From Salinibacillus aidingensis (lineage in GTDB: Bacteria; Bacillota; Bacilli; Bacillales; Alkalibacillaceae): DNA of 64,000 nt. A model generated the notes under the pieces. The model did no database searches, was not told the DNA's origin, and worked only from the letters and a program-made list of their open reading frames with translations. Shown piece by piece: positions 1 to 8,796 of the stretch; the stretch's first letter is position 1, and each line of letters starts with the position of its first letter. The stretch spans positions 310,001 to 374,000 of the forward strand of contig NZ_BAAADO010000004.1 of NCBI RefSeq assembly GCF_039522525.1, in the 5' to 3' direction. The position numbers and the translations under genes are program-made.

Positions 1-80
1 ATGTAACCTTAATACAACAATTATTTGAAACCATTCTCAACGCTATGAGAGGATTAATGTCTTTATTTGGGGGTGCTTAG
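1..80 (+). CDS. fliR: FliR flagellar export protein, C-terminal fragment
   Basis: The frame starting at base 3 is open and ends at TAG 78-80. It encodes about 25 residues ending in LMSLFGGA. Position directly before flhB and the tail's resemblance to FliR C-termini suggest the end of this integral membrane component of the flagellar type III export gate. The rest of the gene lies left of the window. The flhB start follows the stop by one base, implying translational coupling. The fragment is too short for domain evidence, so the call rests mainly on gene order. Confidence 0.7.
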   Translation, partial: VTLIQQLFETILNAMRGLMSLFGGA

Positions 81-81
81 T

Positions 82-1164
82 ATGAAATGGTTATCCTTGG
101 ATTTGCAATATTTCGCAGGGGAAAAGACCGAAAAAGCTACCCCGAAAAAGCGTCAGGATTCAAGAAAAAAAGGACAGGTTGTGAAAAGTCAGGATGTTAA
201 TACCGCAATCCTTCTGTTTATGATGTTTATTTTATTTTTTGTCATGGGCGGGTACCTGAAAGAACGATTAATGGCGATCTATGAAAAAGGGTTTGTGGAA
301 TATATCCAGTGGAACGTAACAGCAGATACTGTCCAGTCCATGTTTTTTCAATACACGGTTGATGGGGTTATGGTGTTACTTCCCGTTATGATTGTGGCGG
401 TTATTGCCGGACTGGCTTCTAACTTTCTGCAGATAGGGTTTTTATTTACCACCGAACCTCTAAAGTTTAACCTTGGGAAATTAAATCCTATAAAAGGAGC
501 CAAGAAGATATTTTCGGCCCGGGCTCTGGTGGAGCTTCTGAAATCTTTATTAAAGATTACTGTCATCGGCAGTATTACATTTACGGTTATCTGGATGAAC
601 AAAGACCAAATGATGATCATGTCCTTAAAAGGCCTTGATAGTGCCCTCGCTTTTTTTGGACAGATGACGATAACCATGGGGATTGCAGCTTCCATAGGGC
701 TTTTAATCATTTCCGTCATCGATTATATCTATCAAAGGTATGATCATGAAAAAAACATTCGAATGTCCAAGCAGGATATTAAAGATGAACATAAGAACAT
801 GGAAGGCGATCCACAAATAAAGTCCAAAGTAAAAGAAAGACAGAGGCAGATGGCTAATTCACGAATGATGAGTGAAGTACCAGATGCGGATGTAGTGATT
901 ACCAATCCGACGCACTATTCTATTGCGATTAAGTATGATGAAGATAAATATGATGCTCCTTATGTAGCAGCAAAAGGGGTTGACTATATCGCTTTTAAAA
1001 TTAGGGAAGTGGCCAAACACCACGATATTCCCATGGTGGAAAATCGGTCACTGGCACGTTCCTTATACGCAAAGGTTGAAATAGGAGAAGTCATTCATGA
1101 AGACTTTTATCAGGCTGTTGCCGAAGTTCTTGCTTACGTATATCGATTGCAAAATAAAGTTTGA
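82..1164 (+). CDS. flhB: FlhB, flagellar type III export switch protein
   Basis: FlhB is the membrane component of the flagellar export gate that switches substrate specificity from rod/hook to filament proteins. The 360-residue product has the family's usual length. It opens with the charged DLQYFAGEKTEKAT segment, has about four membrane helices in the first 215 residues, and a cytoplasmic C-terminal domain with the NPTH autocleavage motif near residue 275. I chose ATG 82 rather than TTG 67: GGGGGTG at 69-75 is correctly spaced before it, and FlhB proteins normally begin MK..DLQ(F/Y)FA. It lies one base after fliR and 20 bases before flhA. Confidence 0.97.
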   Translation: MKWLSLDLQYFAGEKTEKATPKKRQDSRKKGQVVKSQDVNTAILLFMMFILFFVMGGYLKERLMAIYEKGFVEYIQWNVTADTVQSMFFQYTVDGVMVLLPVMIVAVIAGLASNFLQIGFLFTTEPLKFNLGKLNPIKGAKKIFSARALVELLKSLLKITVIGSITFTVIWMNKDQMMIMSLKGLDSALAFFGQMTITMGIAASIGLLIISVIDYIYQRYDHEKNIRMSKQDIKDEHKNMEGDPQIKSKVKERQRQMANSRMMSEVPDADVVITNPTHYSIAIKYDEDKYDAPYVAAKGVDYIAFKIREVAKHHDIPMVENRSLARSLYAKVEIGEVIHEDFYQAVAEVLAYVYRLQNKV

Positions 1165-1184
1165 AGCAATGAGGAGAGACCATC

Positions 1185-3215
1185 ATGAAACTTAAAGATT
1201 TATCTGTATTATCAGCTGTTATATTAATTATTGTTATGCTCGTCATTCCTATGCCGGGCTGGCTTTTAAGTGTATTCATTTTAATTAACATCACACTCGC
1301 TTTAATCGTGATCCTTGTTGCTATGAATACAACTGAGGCACTGGAATTTGCAGTGTTTCCTTCTCTCTTATTGCTTTTAACTTTATTCAGATTGGGATTA
1401 AACGTATCCACAACACGATCCATTCTATCTGAAGGGGATGCGGGAGTCGTTATTGATACATTCGGAAGTTTTGTTATCGGGGATAACTCATTGGTTGGTT
1501 TTGTGATTTTCCTGATTTTAATTATTATCCAGTTTATCGTCATTACGAAAGGCTCTGAGCGTGTATCAGAGGTTTCCGCACGATTTACATTAGATGCGAT
1601 GCCTGGTAAGCAAATGAGTATTGATGCTGATCTTAACTCAGGATTAATTTCTGAACAGCAGGCAAAGGATCGCAGAGAAAAAATTGAACAGGAGGCGGAT
1701 TTCTACGGTGCCATGGATGGTGCCAGTAAATTTGTTAAGGGTGATGCGATTGCAGGGATTGTTATTGTTATTATCAATATTATCTTTGGATTAATTATTG
1801 GTGTGGCTCAGATGGGCTTAACGTTTGGTGAAGCTTCGAATCAATTCCTGCGCCTTACAGTTGGAGATGGACTTGTATCACAAATTCCGGCGTTACTCAT
1901 TTCCACCGCAACAGGTATTGTCGTTACACGAGTAGCTTCTGAAGGAAATTTGGGTACCGATATTACAAATCAGCTGCTGCGATTCCCTAAATTACTATAT
2001 GTTGCTGCCGTCACCATATTTATGTTTGGGCTGACGCCAATTAACTTTGGGTTAACTACCATGATTGCAGGTGTTCTGGCCTTCGGAGGCTTTCAATTAA
2101 GTAAAACAAAAGCCGAAGAAGAGGGTGAAGAATGGCAGGAGGAGGAAGAAATCGAATCTCAAGATATGTCTTCACCTGACAGCATTATTCAGATGATTAG
2201 TCACGATCCGATTGAATTCGAATTTGGTTATGCTCTGATTCCTCTGGCAGATGCGAATCAGGGAGGAGATTTACTGGACCGGGTTGTGATGATCCGCCGC
2301 CAGTTGGCCATAGAGCTGGGAATGGTTATCCCGGTTGTCCGGATACGTGACAATGTTCAGCTGAATCCTAATGAATACAGTTTAAAAGTAAAGGGGAATG
2401 AAGTGGCCAGAGGTGAGATTTACCTTGATCACTATATGGCCATGATGCCTGGAATCGAGGAAGAAGATCTCGATGGCATTGATACGATGGAACCTGCTTT
2501 TGGCTTACCGGCAAAATGGATTTCAGAGGATCTTAAAGATGAGGCCGAAATGCTGGGAGCAACTGTGGTAGACCCGCCATCCGTTGTATCCACGCACATT
2601 ACAGAGGTTATTAAGCGGCAGGCACATGAATTGCTGGGCAGAGAGGAAACGAAGCAGTTAATCGATCATCTGAAAGAAAGTAATCCAATTCTTGTGGAGG
2701 AAGTTACCCCAGAGCCTTTATCCACTGGAGAAGTCCAGAAAGTTCTGGCCAAGCTGTTACGAGAGCAGGTATCCATCCGGAATTTGCCTGTCATTTTTGA
2801 AACCTTGGCTGACTTCGGTAAAATGACAAATGATACAGATCTTCTGGGAGAATATGCCAGACAGGCCTTAGCCAGCCAAATATCTAGTCAATATATAAAT
2901 GATGATCAGATTTTAAAGGTGGTAACTTTATCAGGGCAAGTAGAAAAGCTTATTGCAGATCATGTTCAGCAGACAGAGCACGGCAGTTATTTAGCTCTTG
3001 ACCCTGAATCCCAGCAAAAGATCATTCAATCGATTAATCAGCAAATCGAAAAACTGTCATTACAGGAAGCTACACCCGTTCTTCTTTGCTCACCAGCGAT
3101 TCGGATGTATGTGAAGCAGTTAATTGAGAGATTTCTCCCTCAAGTTGTGGTTCTTTCCTACAATGAAATAGAACCATCTGTTGAGGTACAAAGTACAGGG
3201 GTGGTGAATAGCTAA
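1185..3215 (+). CDS. flhA: FlhA, flagellar type III export gate protein
   Basis: FlhA forms the nonameric export ring of the flagellar secretion apparatus and docks chaperone-substrate complexes through its cytoplasmic domain. The 676-residue length is standard. Roughly the first 310 residues are strongly hydrophobic helices with the conserved FHIPEP-family loop (ITKGSERVSEVSARF followed by DAMPGKQMSIDADL, about 120-150). An acidic linker (EEEGEEWQEEEEIE) leads to the soluble C-terminal half. A GAGGAGAG ribosome binding site precedes the ATG. The stop TAA overlaps the flhF start (TAATG), so the two are translationally coupled. Confidence 0.98.
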   Translation: MKLKDLSVLSAVILIIVMLVIPMPGWLLSVFILINITLALIVILVAMNTTEALEFAVFPSLLLLLTLFRLGLNVSTTRSILSEGDAGVVIDTFGSFVIGDNSLVGFVIFLILIIIQFIVITKGSERVSEVSARFTLDAMPGKQMSIDADLNSGLISEQQAKDRREKIEQEADFYGAMDGASKFVKGDAIAGIVIVIINIIFGLIIGVAQMGLTFGEASNQFLRLTVGDGLVSQIPALLISTATGIVVTRVASEGNLGTDITNQLLRFPKLLYVAAVTIFMFGLTPINFGLTTMIAGVLAFGGFQLSKTKAEEEGEEWQEEEEIESQDMSSPDSIIQMISHDPIEFEFGYALIPLADANQGGDLLDRVVMIRRQLAIELGMVIPVVRIRDNVQLNPNEYSLKVKGNEVARGEIYLDHYMAMMPGIEEEDLDGIDTMEPAFGLPAKWISEDLKDEAEMLGATVVDPPSVVSTHITEVIKRQAHELLGREETKQLIDHLKESNPILVEEVTPEPLSTGEVQKVLAKLLREQVSIRNLPVIFETLADFGKMTNDTDLLGEYARQALASQISSQYINDDQILKVVTLSGQVEKLIADHVQQTEHGSYLALDPESQQKIIQSINQQIEKLSLQEATPVLLCSPAIRMYVKQLIERFLPQVVVLSYNEIEPSVEVQSTGVVNS

Positions 3216-4381
3216 TGAAGGTTAAAAAATACACAGCCCAGACCATGCCGGAAGCCATGAAACAGGTTCGTAATGAACTGGGCAGTGATGCGGTGATTTT
3301 AAATTCAAAAATTGTCAAGCCTAAGGGGATTTTTGGAATTTTTAAGAAAAACAGCATAGAAGTTATCGCTGCTATCGATCCAAATCCTACACACGAGAAA
3401 AAACAAAAGCCTTCGCTGCAGCCAAGGCATAATATCAGTGAACGAAAGCCTCAAAATAATCAAAAGGTAACAGGACCATCCGGATCCGATAAACAGGTTT
3501 CTGATGAAGTCATTAGAGAACTTCGTGAATTAAGGGAGACGGTGACAGCACAACAAAACTCAGCTGCCGGTTCACAGGACTACTTACCGGCTCCAATTAA
3601 TAAAGCCTATCAATATTTAATAAACCAGGAACTTTATGAAGAAACTGTGAGATTGATCATAGACCCCTTGCTGGAAAAGTATTATCTTCATAATAAACAG
3701 GTGAATGATCAGCTTATCTTTCAATGGTTAAGAGAAGAATTGGAAGAGCATTTGCAGGCTTATTCAAATGGTTTTAAAGAATTTTCATCTAAAGTCATGT
3801 TTTTCGTAGGGCCTACTGGTGTAGGAAAAACAACCACAATTGCCAAAGTAGCAGCCAAGGCTGTGGTGGAGGAAAAGAAGAAGGTAGCTTTTTTAACGAC
3901 CGACACTTACCGTATTGGTGCGATTGATCAGTTAAAAACCTATGGCAAAATTTTAGACGTTCCTGTAGAAATTGCTTATAACCAGGATGATTTTCAAAAA
4001 GCAAAAGAAAAATTTTCAAATTTCGACATAATTTTAGTGGATACAGCAGGACGTAACTATAAACAAGTCGAATTTATAAAACAGCTGGAGGATACCATCG
4101 ATTTCGAGCAGGATGATGAAATGTTTCTCGTGCTATCTGCTACAACAAAAAACAAAGAACTATCAGCTGTACAGTGGCAGTTTCATCAATTTCCGATTAA
4201 GAAGCTTATTTTTACCAAATTAGATGAAACCTCTGAATATGGACCAATATTAAACATTATGAAGGAAGGGAATGCCGGTCTTGCCTTTTTATCCGATGGT
4301 CAGGATGTCCCGGATGATATAAAGGAAGGATCTACGGAACAAATCATTTCCTTAATTCTTGGTGGTTGGAACCATGACTGA
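3215..4381 (+). CDS. flhF: FlhF, SRP-type GTPase for flagellar placement
   Basis: FlhF is the third SRP-family GTPase; with FlhG it sets the position and number of flagella. The 388-residue protein has a basic N-terminal region, a low-complexity B linker (about 60-120) and a C-terminal NG domain. The P-loop GPTGVGKTTT is at about 199-208, followed by TTDTYRIGA, the G3-type DTAGR and the G4-type TKLDE. It overlaps flhA by one base and flhG by eight. It is slightly longer than the B. subtilis protein because of the linker. Confidence 0.97.
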   Translation: MKVKKYTAQTMPEAMKQVRNELGSDAVILNSKIVKPKGIFGIFKKNSIEVIAAIDPNPTHEKKQKPSLQPRHNISERKPQNNQKVTGPSGSDKQVSDEVIRELRELRETVTAQQNSAAGSQDYLPAPINKAYQYLINQELYEETVRLIIDPLLEKYYLHNKQVNDQLIFQWLREELEEHLQAYSNGFKEFSSKVMFFVGPTGVGKTTTIAKVAAKAVVEEKKKVAFLTTDTYRIGAIDQLKTYGKILDVPVEIAYNQDDFQKAKEKFSNFDIILVDTAGRNYKQVEFIKQLEDTIDFEQDDEMFLVLSATTKNKELSAVQWQFHQFPIKKLIFTKLDETSEYGPILNIMKEGNAGLAFLSDGQDVPDDIKEGSTEQIISLILGGWNHD

Positions 4382-5240
4382 TCAGGCGCAAAAGTTAAGA
4401 GATCTGCTTAAAAAGAAGAAGGATATTAAAGAAGCCAAAACGATTGCCATTCTGAGCGGCAAAGGAGGAGTGGGGAAATCCAATTTTGCGCTTAATTTTG
4501 CTATTGGACTTCAGCAAAAAGGAAAAAGAGTTCTTTTATTTGATTTGGATTTTGGAATGGGCAATATTGATGTATTAATGGGGGTAGCCCCGAAGAAGAC
4601 AATCATTCAAATGTTTCAGGAATCGTTGGAAATTGGAGATATTATAGAAAAAGGTCCGAATTCGCTATCTTATGTGGCTGCTGGTTCAGGATTAACCAAT
4701 ATTTTTCACTTTAATCCTCATTATTTTGATTATTTTGCAGACCAGCTGCAGTCGATCTCTATGCAATATGATTATATTCTTTTTGATCTGGGAGCCGGTA
4801 TGCAGGATCAGCATTTACAGTTTGCATTTGCTGCGAATGAATGCTTTGTTTTAACAAATACTGAGCCAACTTCCATAACAGATGCATATGCGGTGATGAA
4901 GCATCTGTACTATGAGCAGAGTTCCATACCCGTTTATCTTATTGTTAATCGAGCAGAACCTGAGGATGGTGACCTGACCATTAAAAAATTTAAAGCTGTG
5001 GTTGAACAGTATTTGAAGCAATCGTTTATTCCTTTAGGTGTTTTACCGGATGACCACGCTCTAGTCAAGGCGGTTAAAGATCAGATTCCATTCCTTTTGC
5101 ATAATAAACGGTCGGCAATTAGTTTGCAGCTAGCACAACTGATTGACAACTATTTAGGTGAGCAATCCAAGGAAAGAATGGCCATACGTCACTCCTTTGT
5201 TACAAAGCTGAAAATGCTATTTAAGAGAAAGGTAGATTAA
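4374..5240 (+). CDS. flhG: FlhG (YlxH), MinD-like flagellar number ATPase
   Basis: FlhG is a MinD/ParA-type ATPase that stimulates FlhF GTPase activity and controls flagellar number and pattern. The deviant Walker A SGKGGVGKS is at about 28-36, followed by LLFDLDFGMGN and the Walker B-like ILFDLGAG. A short Q/L/R-containing N-terminus is where FlhG normally contacts FlhF. I start at ATG 4374, downstream of GGTGG, rather than an in-frame GTG at 4359, giving 288 residues. It overlaps flhF by eight bases and is followed after one base by cheB. Confidence 0.95.
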   Translation: MTDQAQKLRDLLKKKKDIKEAKTIAILSGKGGVGKSNFALNFAIGLQQKGKRVLLFDLDFGMGNIDVLMGVAPKKTIIQMFQESLEIGDIIEKGPNSLSYVAAGSGLTNIFHFNPHYFDYFADQLQSISMQYDYILFDLGAGMQDQHLQFAFAANECFVLTNTEPTSITDAYAVMKHLYYEQSSIPVYLIVNRAEPEDGDLTIKKFKAVVEQYLKQSFIPLGVLPDDHALVKAVKDQIPFLLHNKRSAISLQLAQLIDNYLGEQSKERMAIRHSFVTKLKMLFKRKVD

Positions 5241-5241
5241 T

Positions 5242-6294
5242 ATGCAAAACATCCGAGTACTGGTCATAGATGATTCGGCATTTATGCGTAAAATGATTTC
5301 AGATATTTTAAATCAGGATGATCAAATCCAGGTTGTTGGAACAGCACGAAATGGACAGGACGGTATTCAAAAAATCAAAAGTCTTTCACCTGATGTCATT
5401 ACTTTAGACGTGGAAATGCCTGTCATGAATGGGATTGAAGCATTAGAAAAGATTATGAAGGAATGTCCAGTACCGGCTGTTATGGTTTCAAGTGTGACTA
5501 AATCCGGAGCAGACAGCACTCTTCAGGCCTTACACCTGGGTGCGATTGACTTTATTACGAAACCTTCCGGGTCTATTTCGCTCGATATCTACAAAACAGA
5601 GTATGAAATCATTTCGAAAGTAAAACACGCCGCAACTGTTAATGTCCATCAAATTCATACAAAAGCAACTTTGCCAAAACCCGCATCTTCTCGAACTGAC
5701 AGTACCGTCAGCCAAAAGAAGAAGATTGTTGTTATAGGTGTTTCAACTGGTGGACCTAGAGCTTTACAATCTCTGATCCCTGCTTTGCCTGATGATTTCC
5801 CGGCTCCAATTTTAATTGTCCAGCATATGCCTGCTGCATTTACAAAATCACTGGCTGAACGTTTAGATCGCGAGTCCAAACTGTCTGTTAAGGAGGCAGT
5901 GAATGGAGAAATATTATCTAAAGGTGTGGTTTACATTGCCGCTGGCGATTATCACTTAGAAATTAAACGAACAGGAACTTCATTGACTGCTTTAGTTGTA
6001 CAATCCGAGCCGGTGAACGGACATCGCCCTTCTGTCAATAAATTGTTTGAATCTGCAGCAGATCTGAAACATTATGAAAAATATGCATTAATTCTGACAG
6101 GTATGGGTTCGGATGGATCGAAAGGGATTCAAACATTGAAGGAAAAGGATAAGGGGACAAAGGTCATTGTCGAATCTGAAGAATCAGCTGTGATTTTCGG
6201 GATGCCCAAAGCAGCTCTAAATACAAAAGAGGTCAATCATGTAGTAAGCATAGATCAAATGGGATCCCTGCTATGTGAGCTTGTTCAAAATTGA
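5242..6294 (+). CDS. cheB: CheB, chemoreceptor methylesterase/deamidase
   Basis: CheB removes methyl groups from chemoreceptor glutamates when phosphorylated by CheA. The N-terminal receiver domain has the acidic DD pair at 10-11 and the phospho-acceptor Asp56 in ITLDVEMPVMNG. A linker of about 30 residues leads to the methylesterase domain with the catalytic triad visible as Ser168 (GVSTGGP), His195 (QHMP) and Asp291 (GMGSDG). Length (350) is normal and no key residue is missing. The next gene would be cheA in most Bacillaceae, but here cheW follows directly, so the CheA kinase that should phosphorylate Asp56 is not encoded beside it. Confidence 0.97.
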   Translation: MQNIRVLVIDDSAFMRKMISDILNQDDQIQVVGTARNGQDGIQKIKSLSPDVITLDVEMPVMNGIEALEKIMKECPVPAVMVSSVTKSGADSTLQALHLGAIDFITKPSGSISLDIYKTEYEIISKVKHAATVNVHQIHTKATLPKPASSRTDSTVSQKKKIVVIGVSTGGPRALQSLIPALPDDFPAPILIVQHMPAAFTKSLAERLDRESKLSVKEAVNGEILSKGVVYIAAGDYHLEIKRTGTSLTALVVQSEPVNGHRPSVNKLFESAADLKHYEKYALILTGMGSDGSKGIQTLKEKDKGTKVIVESEESAVIFGMPKAALNTKEVNHVVSIDQMGSLLCELVQN

Positions 6295-6334
6295 AGGGGA
6301 TTTGCAGATAATAACGTAAGGGGGAATGATGCAG

Positions 6335-6802
6335 ATGACAAAAGAACAACGGAATGAAAAAGTAATCGTTTTTCAATTAAAGAATGAAGAGTACGGAGCC
6401 CCGGTGGACGCTGTAGGTTCCATTGAGCGTATGGTGGAAGTAACACGAGTTCCCGGGACACCTCAATTTGTAAAAGGAGTTATTAATCTTCGAGGTGTGG
6501 TAACTCCGATTATTGATTTAAGGGAAAGATTCGGAATAGAGCCAGCGGAATATGACGACAGCACCAGAATAATTATTGTTTCACTGGAAGATAAAGAAGT
6601 TGGAATGATTGTCGACACTGCTAATGATGTTATCGATGTTTCAGCCGATGCGATTGAGCCTCCGCCAGAAGTAATAGGATCAGTGGATGTAGATTATATC
6701 CGGGGAGTTGCAAAATTAGACAATCGATTATTAATTCTTTTAAACATTGAAAAAGTCCTTTCGGAAGAGGAGATAACTGAAATATCACAGGTAGAAGGGT
6801 AG
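6335..6802 (+). CDS. cheW: CheW, chemotaxis receptor-kinase coupling protein
   Basis: CheW is the scaffold protein that couples chemoreceptors to the CheA kinase. The sequence is a single CheW SH3-like domain with the conserved VKGVINLRGVVTPIIDLR stretch and the later VDTANDVIDV segment. Three ATGs are possible (6326, 6329, 6335). The AAGGGGGA ribosome binding site at 6318-6325 best fits 6335 (about ten bases), giving 155 residues. Only about 40 bases separate it from cheB, with no room for cheA. CheW function without a nearby CheA is discussed as a finding. Confidence 0.95.
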   Translation: MTKEQRNEKVIVFQLKNEEYGAPVDAVGSIERMVEVTRVPGTPQFVKGVINLRGVVTPIIDLRERFGIEPAEYDDSTRIIIVSLEDKEVGMIVDTANDVIDVSADAIEPPPEVIGSVDVDYIRGVAKLDNRLLILLNIEKVLSEEEITEISQVEG

Positions 6803-6808
6803 AACATT

Positions 6809-7441
6809 ATGAATGATTCGTTTTCTTTTTCCAGCTTACATTTAGATATATTAAAAGAGATTGGAAATATCGGTTCCGGAAATGCAACTACATCTTTATC
6901 AGCTTTATTAAACCGGAAAATACAAATGAAAGTTCCTGAAGTAAATATCGTCAGTTTTGATGAAATGATGGACATGACAGGTGGTCCGGAGAAAGAAATT
7001 GCTTCTATTTTTGTGAAAATTCAAGGGGATATTTCCGGCAGTATGTTTTTTGTACTCCCTCCGCACGAGGCAAGTATGCTTATAAGGGAAATGACGGGGA
7101 ATGACGACTTCCATTTTCAGTCTCCACCCTATTCTGATCTTGCTGTTTCCGCTTATGTGGAGTTGGGAAACATATTATGCGGATCGTACCTAAGTGCCTT
7201 ATCCGATATGACAAACCTCAACATTCAGCCGTCTGTACCATCAGCAGCTTTTGATATGGTTGGTGCTATTTTAACGGCAGGATTAGTGGAGATTTCCCAG
7301 GTTGCTGACCAGGCGATTTTTATTGAAACGCTGTTATTAGATGAAAAGGATCAGTATGACCAGATGAAAGGACAGTTCTTTCTCCTGCCTGACCCTAATT
7401 CCTTTGACAAAATTTTTAATGCTTTAGGAGCTCCTCGTTAG
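6809..7441 (+). CDS. cheC: CheC, CheY-P phosphatase
   Basis: CheC dephosphorylates CheY-P and binds CheD in the Bacillus-type adaptation system. The 210-residue protein carries both CheC-family active-site repeats: one with Glu17 and Asn20 (KEIGNIGSGNA) and a second with Glu118 and Asn121 (VELGNILCGSY). Both copies are intact, so it should be an active phosphatase rather than a degenerate one. It starts six bases after cheW and ends one base before cheD. Confidence 0.96.
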   Translation: MNDSFSFSSLHLDILKEIGNIGSGNATTSLSALLNRKIQMKVPEVNIVSFDEMMDMTGGPEKEIASIFVKIQGDISGSMFFVLPPHEASMLIREMTGNDDFHFQSPPYSDLAVSAYVELGNILCGSYLSALSDMTNLNIQPSVPSAAFDMVGAILTAGLVEISQVADQAIFIETLLLDEKDQYDQMKGQFFLLPDPNSFDKIFNALGAPR

Positions 7442-7442
7442 T

Positions 7443-7940
7443 ATGGAGACTGCAGGAGAAATTGTAAAAGTAGGTATAGCAGATATAGGGATTTTAAAAG
7501 GTCCAGGTAAAATTCGTACTTCCGGACTTGGCTCTTGTGTTGGAGTTTTGATTTATGATCTTCGTGAACAGTTGGCTGCTTTAGTACACATCATGCTCCC
7601 TGATTCATCATCGTTCAGGGGAGATAATTTAAACAGGGCAAAATATGCAGACACAGGAATCCGGGAAGCCATAACCTTATTAAAACAAAATGGAGCACGT
7701 TCCCATTACTTAAAAGCCAAAATAGCCGGGGGTGCGCAAATGTTTCAGCTCTCTGCAGCACAGGATATGATGAGAATTGGACCTCGTAATATAGAAGCGG
7801 TTAAGCAGGTGCTATCAAGCCTTCGTATTCCATTGATTAGTGAAGAGGTTGGAGGTTCAAACGGTCGAACGATTGAATTTAGTTTTGTGACCGGCATGCT
7901 GACGATACGTACAGTAAATGAGGGAATAAAAGAAATTTAA
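7443..7940 (+). CDS. cheD: CheD, chemoreceptor glutamine deamidase
   Basis: CheD deamidates specific receptor glutamines and is regulated by CheC binding. The papain-like catalytic residues are visible: Cys32 in GLGSCVGV, His49 in LVHIMLP and a Thr near residue 71 in YADTGI. The 165-residue length is typical. The ATG follows the cheC stop by one base, with ribosome binding probably from within the end of cheC, so CheC and CheD are likely made in a fixed ratio. Confidence 0.96.
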   Translation: METAGEIVKVGIADIGILKGPGKIRTSGLGSCVGVLIYDLREQLAALVHIMLPDSSSFRGDNLNRAKYADTGIREAITLLKQNGARSHYLKAKIAGGAQMFQLSAAQDMMRIGPRNIEAVKQVLSSLRIPLISEEVGGSNGRTIEFSFVTGMLTIRTVNEGIKEI

Positions 7941-7970
7941 CAGGATTTACCGTCTGAAGGAGGTCAAGGG

Positions 7971-8744
7971 ATGAAGCAGCAGGAGGCTCCCGATTTACAG
8001 TCATTATGGAATAAGTGGCAACAACATAGAAATGAGGATGCGGGGAACGAACTTGTTGCCCAATACATGCCTTTAGTCGATTATCACGTAAGAAGAATTT
8101 CTGCCCATTTGCCTGGAAATGTCAGTCGGCAGGAAATTAAAAGTCTCGGATTATTAGGATTGGTGGATGCTATTGAGAAGTTTGATTATAAGAGAGACTT
8201 GAAATTTGATACCTATGCGTCTTTCCGGGTTCGCGGTGCTATCATGGATGGATTAAGAAGAGAGGATTGGCTTCCACGAACAGTCCGTGAGAAATCGAAA
8301 AAAATAGATGCTGTTGCAGAAGACTTGGAGCAGGTGCTGGGCAGAGAGCCTGAGCCTGAGGAAATTGCGGATAAGATGGGAATCTCCAGTCAGGAAGTAT
8401 TAACAGTCATGAAAGATACCCTTTATGCAAACACCTTATCCATTGAGGAAAAATCAAGTGATGAGGATGGCCAGCACGCAGAAGGTATTGGTTACATGAT
8501 TCCGGATGAAAAGGAATCCCTGCCAGAGGATCAGCTTATCGATCAGGAAAAAGTTGGTGAATTAAGTAAGGCAATTAAAACTTTAAATGAAAAGGAACAA
8601 ATGGTCATTAGTTTATTTTATCATAAGGAATTAACTTTAACTGAAATAGGAGAGGTATTAGAGCTTTCAACATCAAGAATTTCACAAATCCACAGCCGTG
8701 CAGTTTTTAAGCTCAGAAAGGTCCTTTTACAAGTCATTGACTAA
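7971..8744 (+). CDS. sigD: SigD, flagellar/motility sigma factor (sigma-28 family)
   Basis: SigD directs transcription of late flagellar genes, chemoreceptors and autolysins. The 257-residue protein has sigma region 2 (PLVDYHVRRISAHLPG, then KFDTYASFRVRGAIMDGLR), region 3 (REPEPEEIADKMGIS) and a C-terminal region 4 helix-turn-helix (LTEIGEVLELSTSRISQIH). The start has an AAGGAGGTCAAGGG ribosome binding site. As in B. subtilis it lies near the end of the long fla/che transcript, a position known in that species to make its expression sensitive to distance from the promoter. Confidence 0.97.
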   Translation: MKQQEAPDLQSLWNKWQQHRNEDAGNELVAQYMPLVDYHVRRISAHLPGNVSRQEIKSLGLLGLVDAIEKFDYKRDLKFDTYASFRVRGAIMDGLRREDWLPRTVREKSKKIDAVAEDLEQVLGREPEPEEIADKMGISSQEVLTVMKDTLYANTLSIEEKSSDEDGQHAEGIGYMIPDEKESLPEDQLIDQEKVGELSKAIKTLNEKEQMVISLFYHKELTLTEIGEVLELSTSRISQIHSRAVFKLRKVLLQVID

Positions 8745-8796
8745 GGTCTTCAGAAGTTATATCCGTATTTAGTCCATAAATGGGGGGAAGGACAAT

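Noticed and set aside
6294..6321. The cheB-cheW gap can be read as EGDLQIIT followed by TAA, possibly a cheA C-terminal remnant.
   Set aside because: It does not match the usual CheA C-terminus (a GDGxVALIxD-type ending) and upstream codons in that frame overlap cheB, so it is most likely chance.
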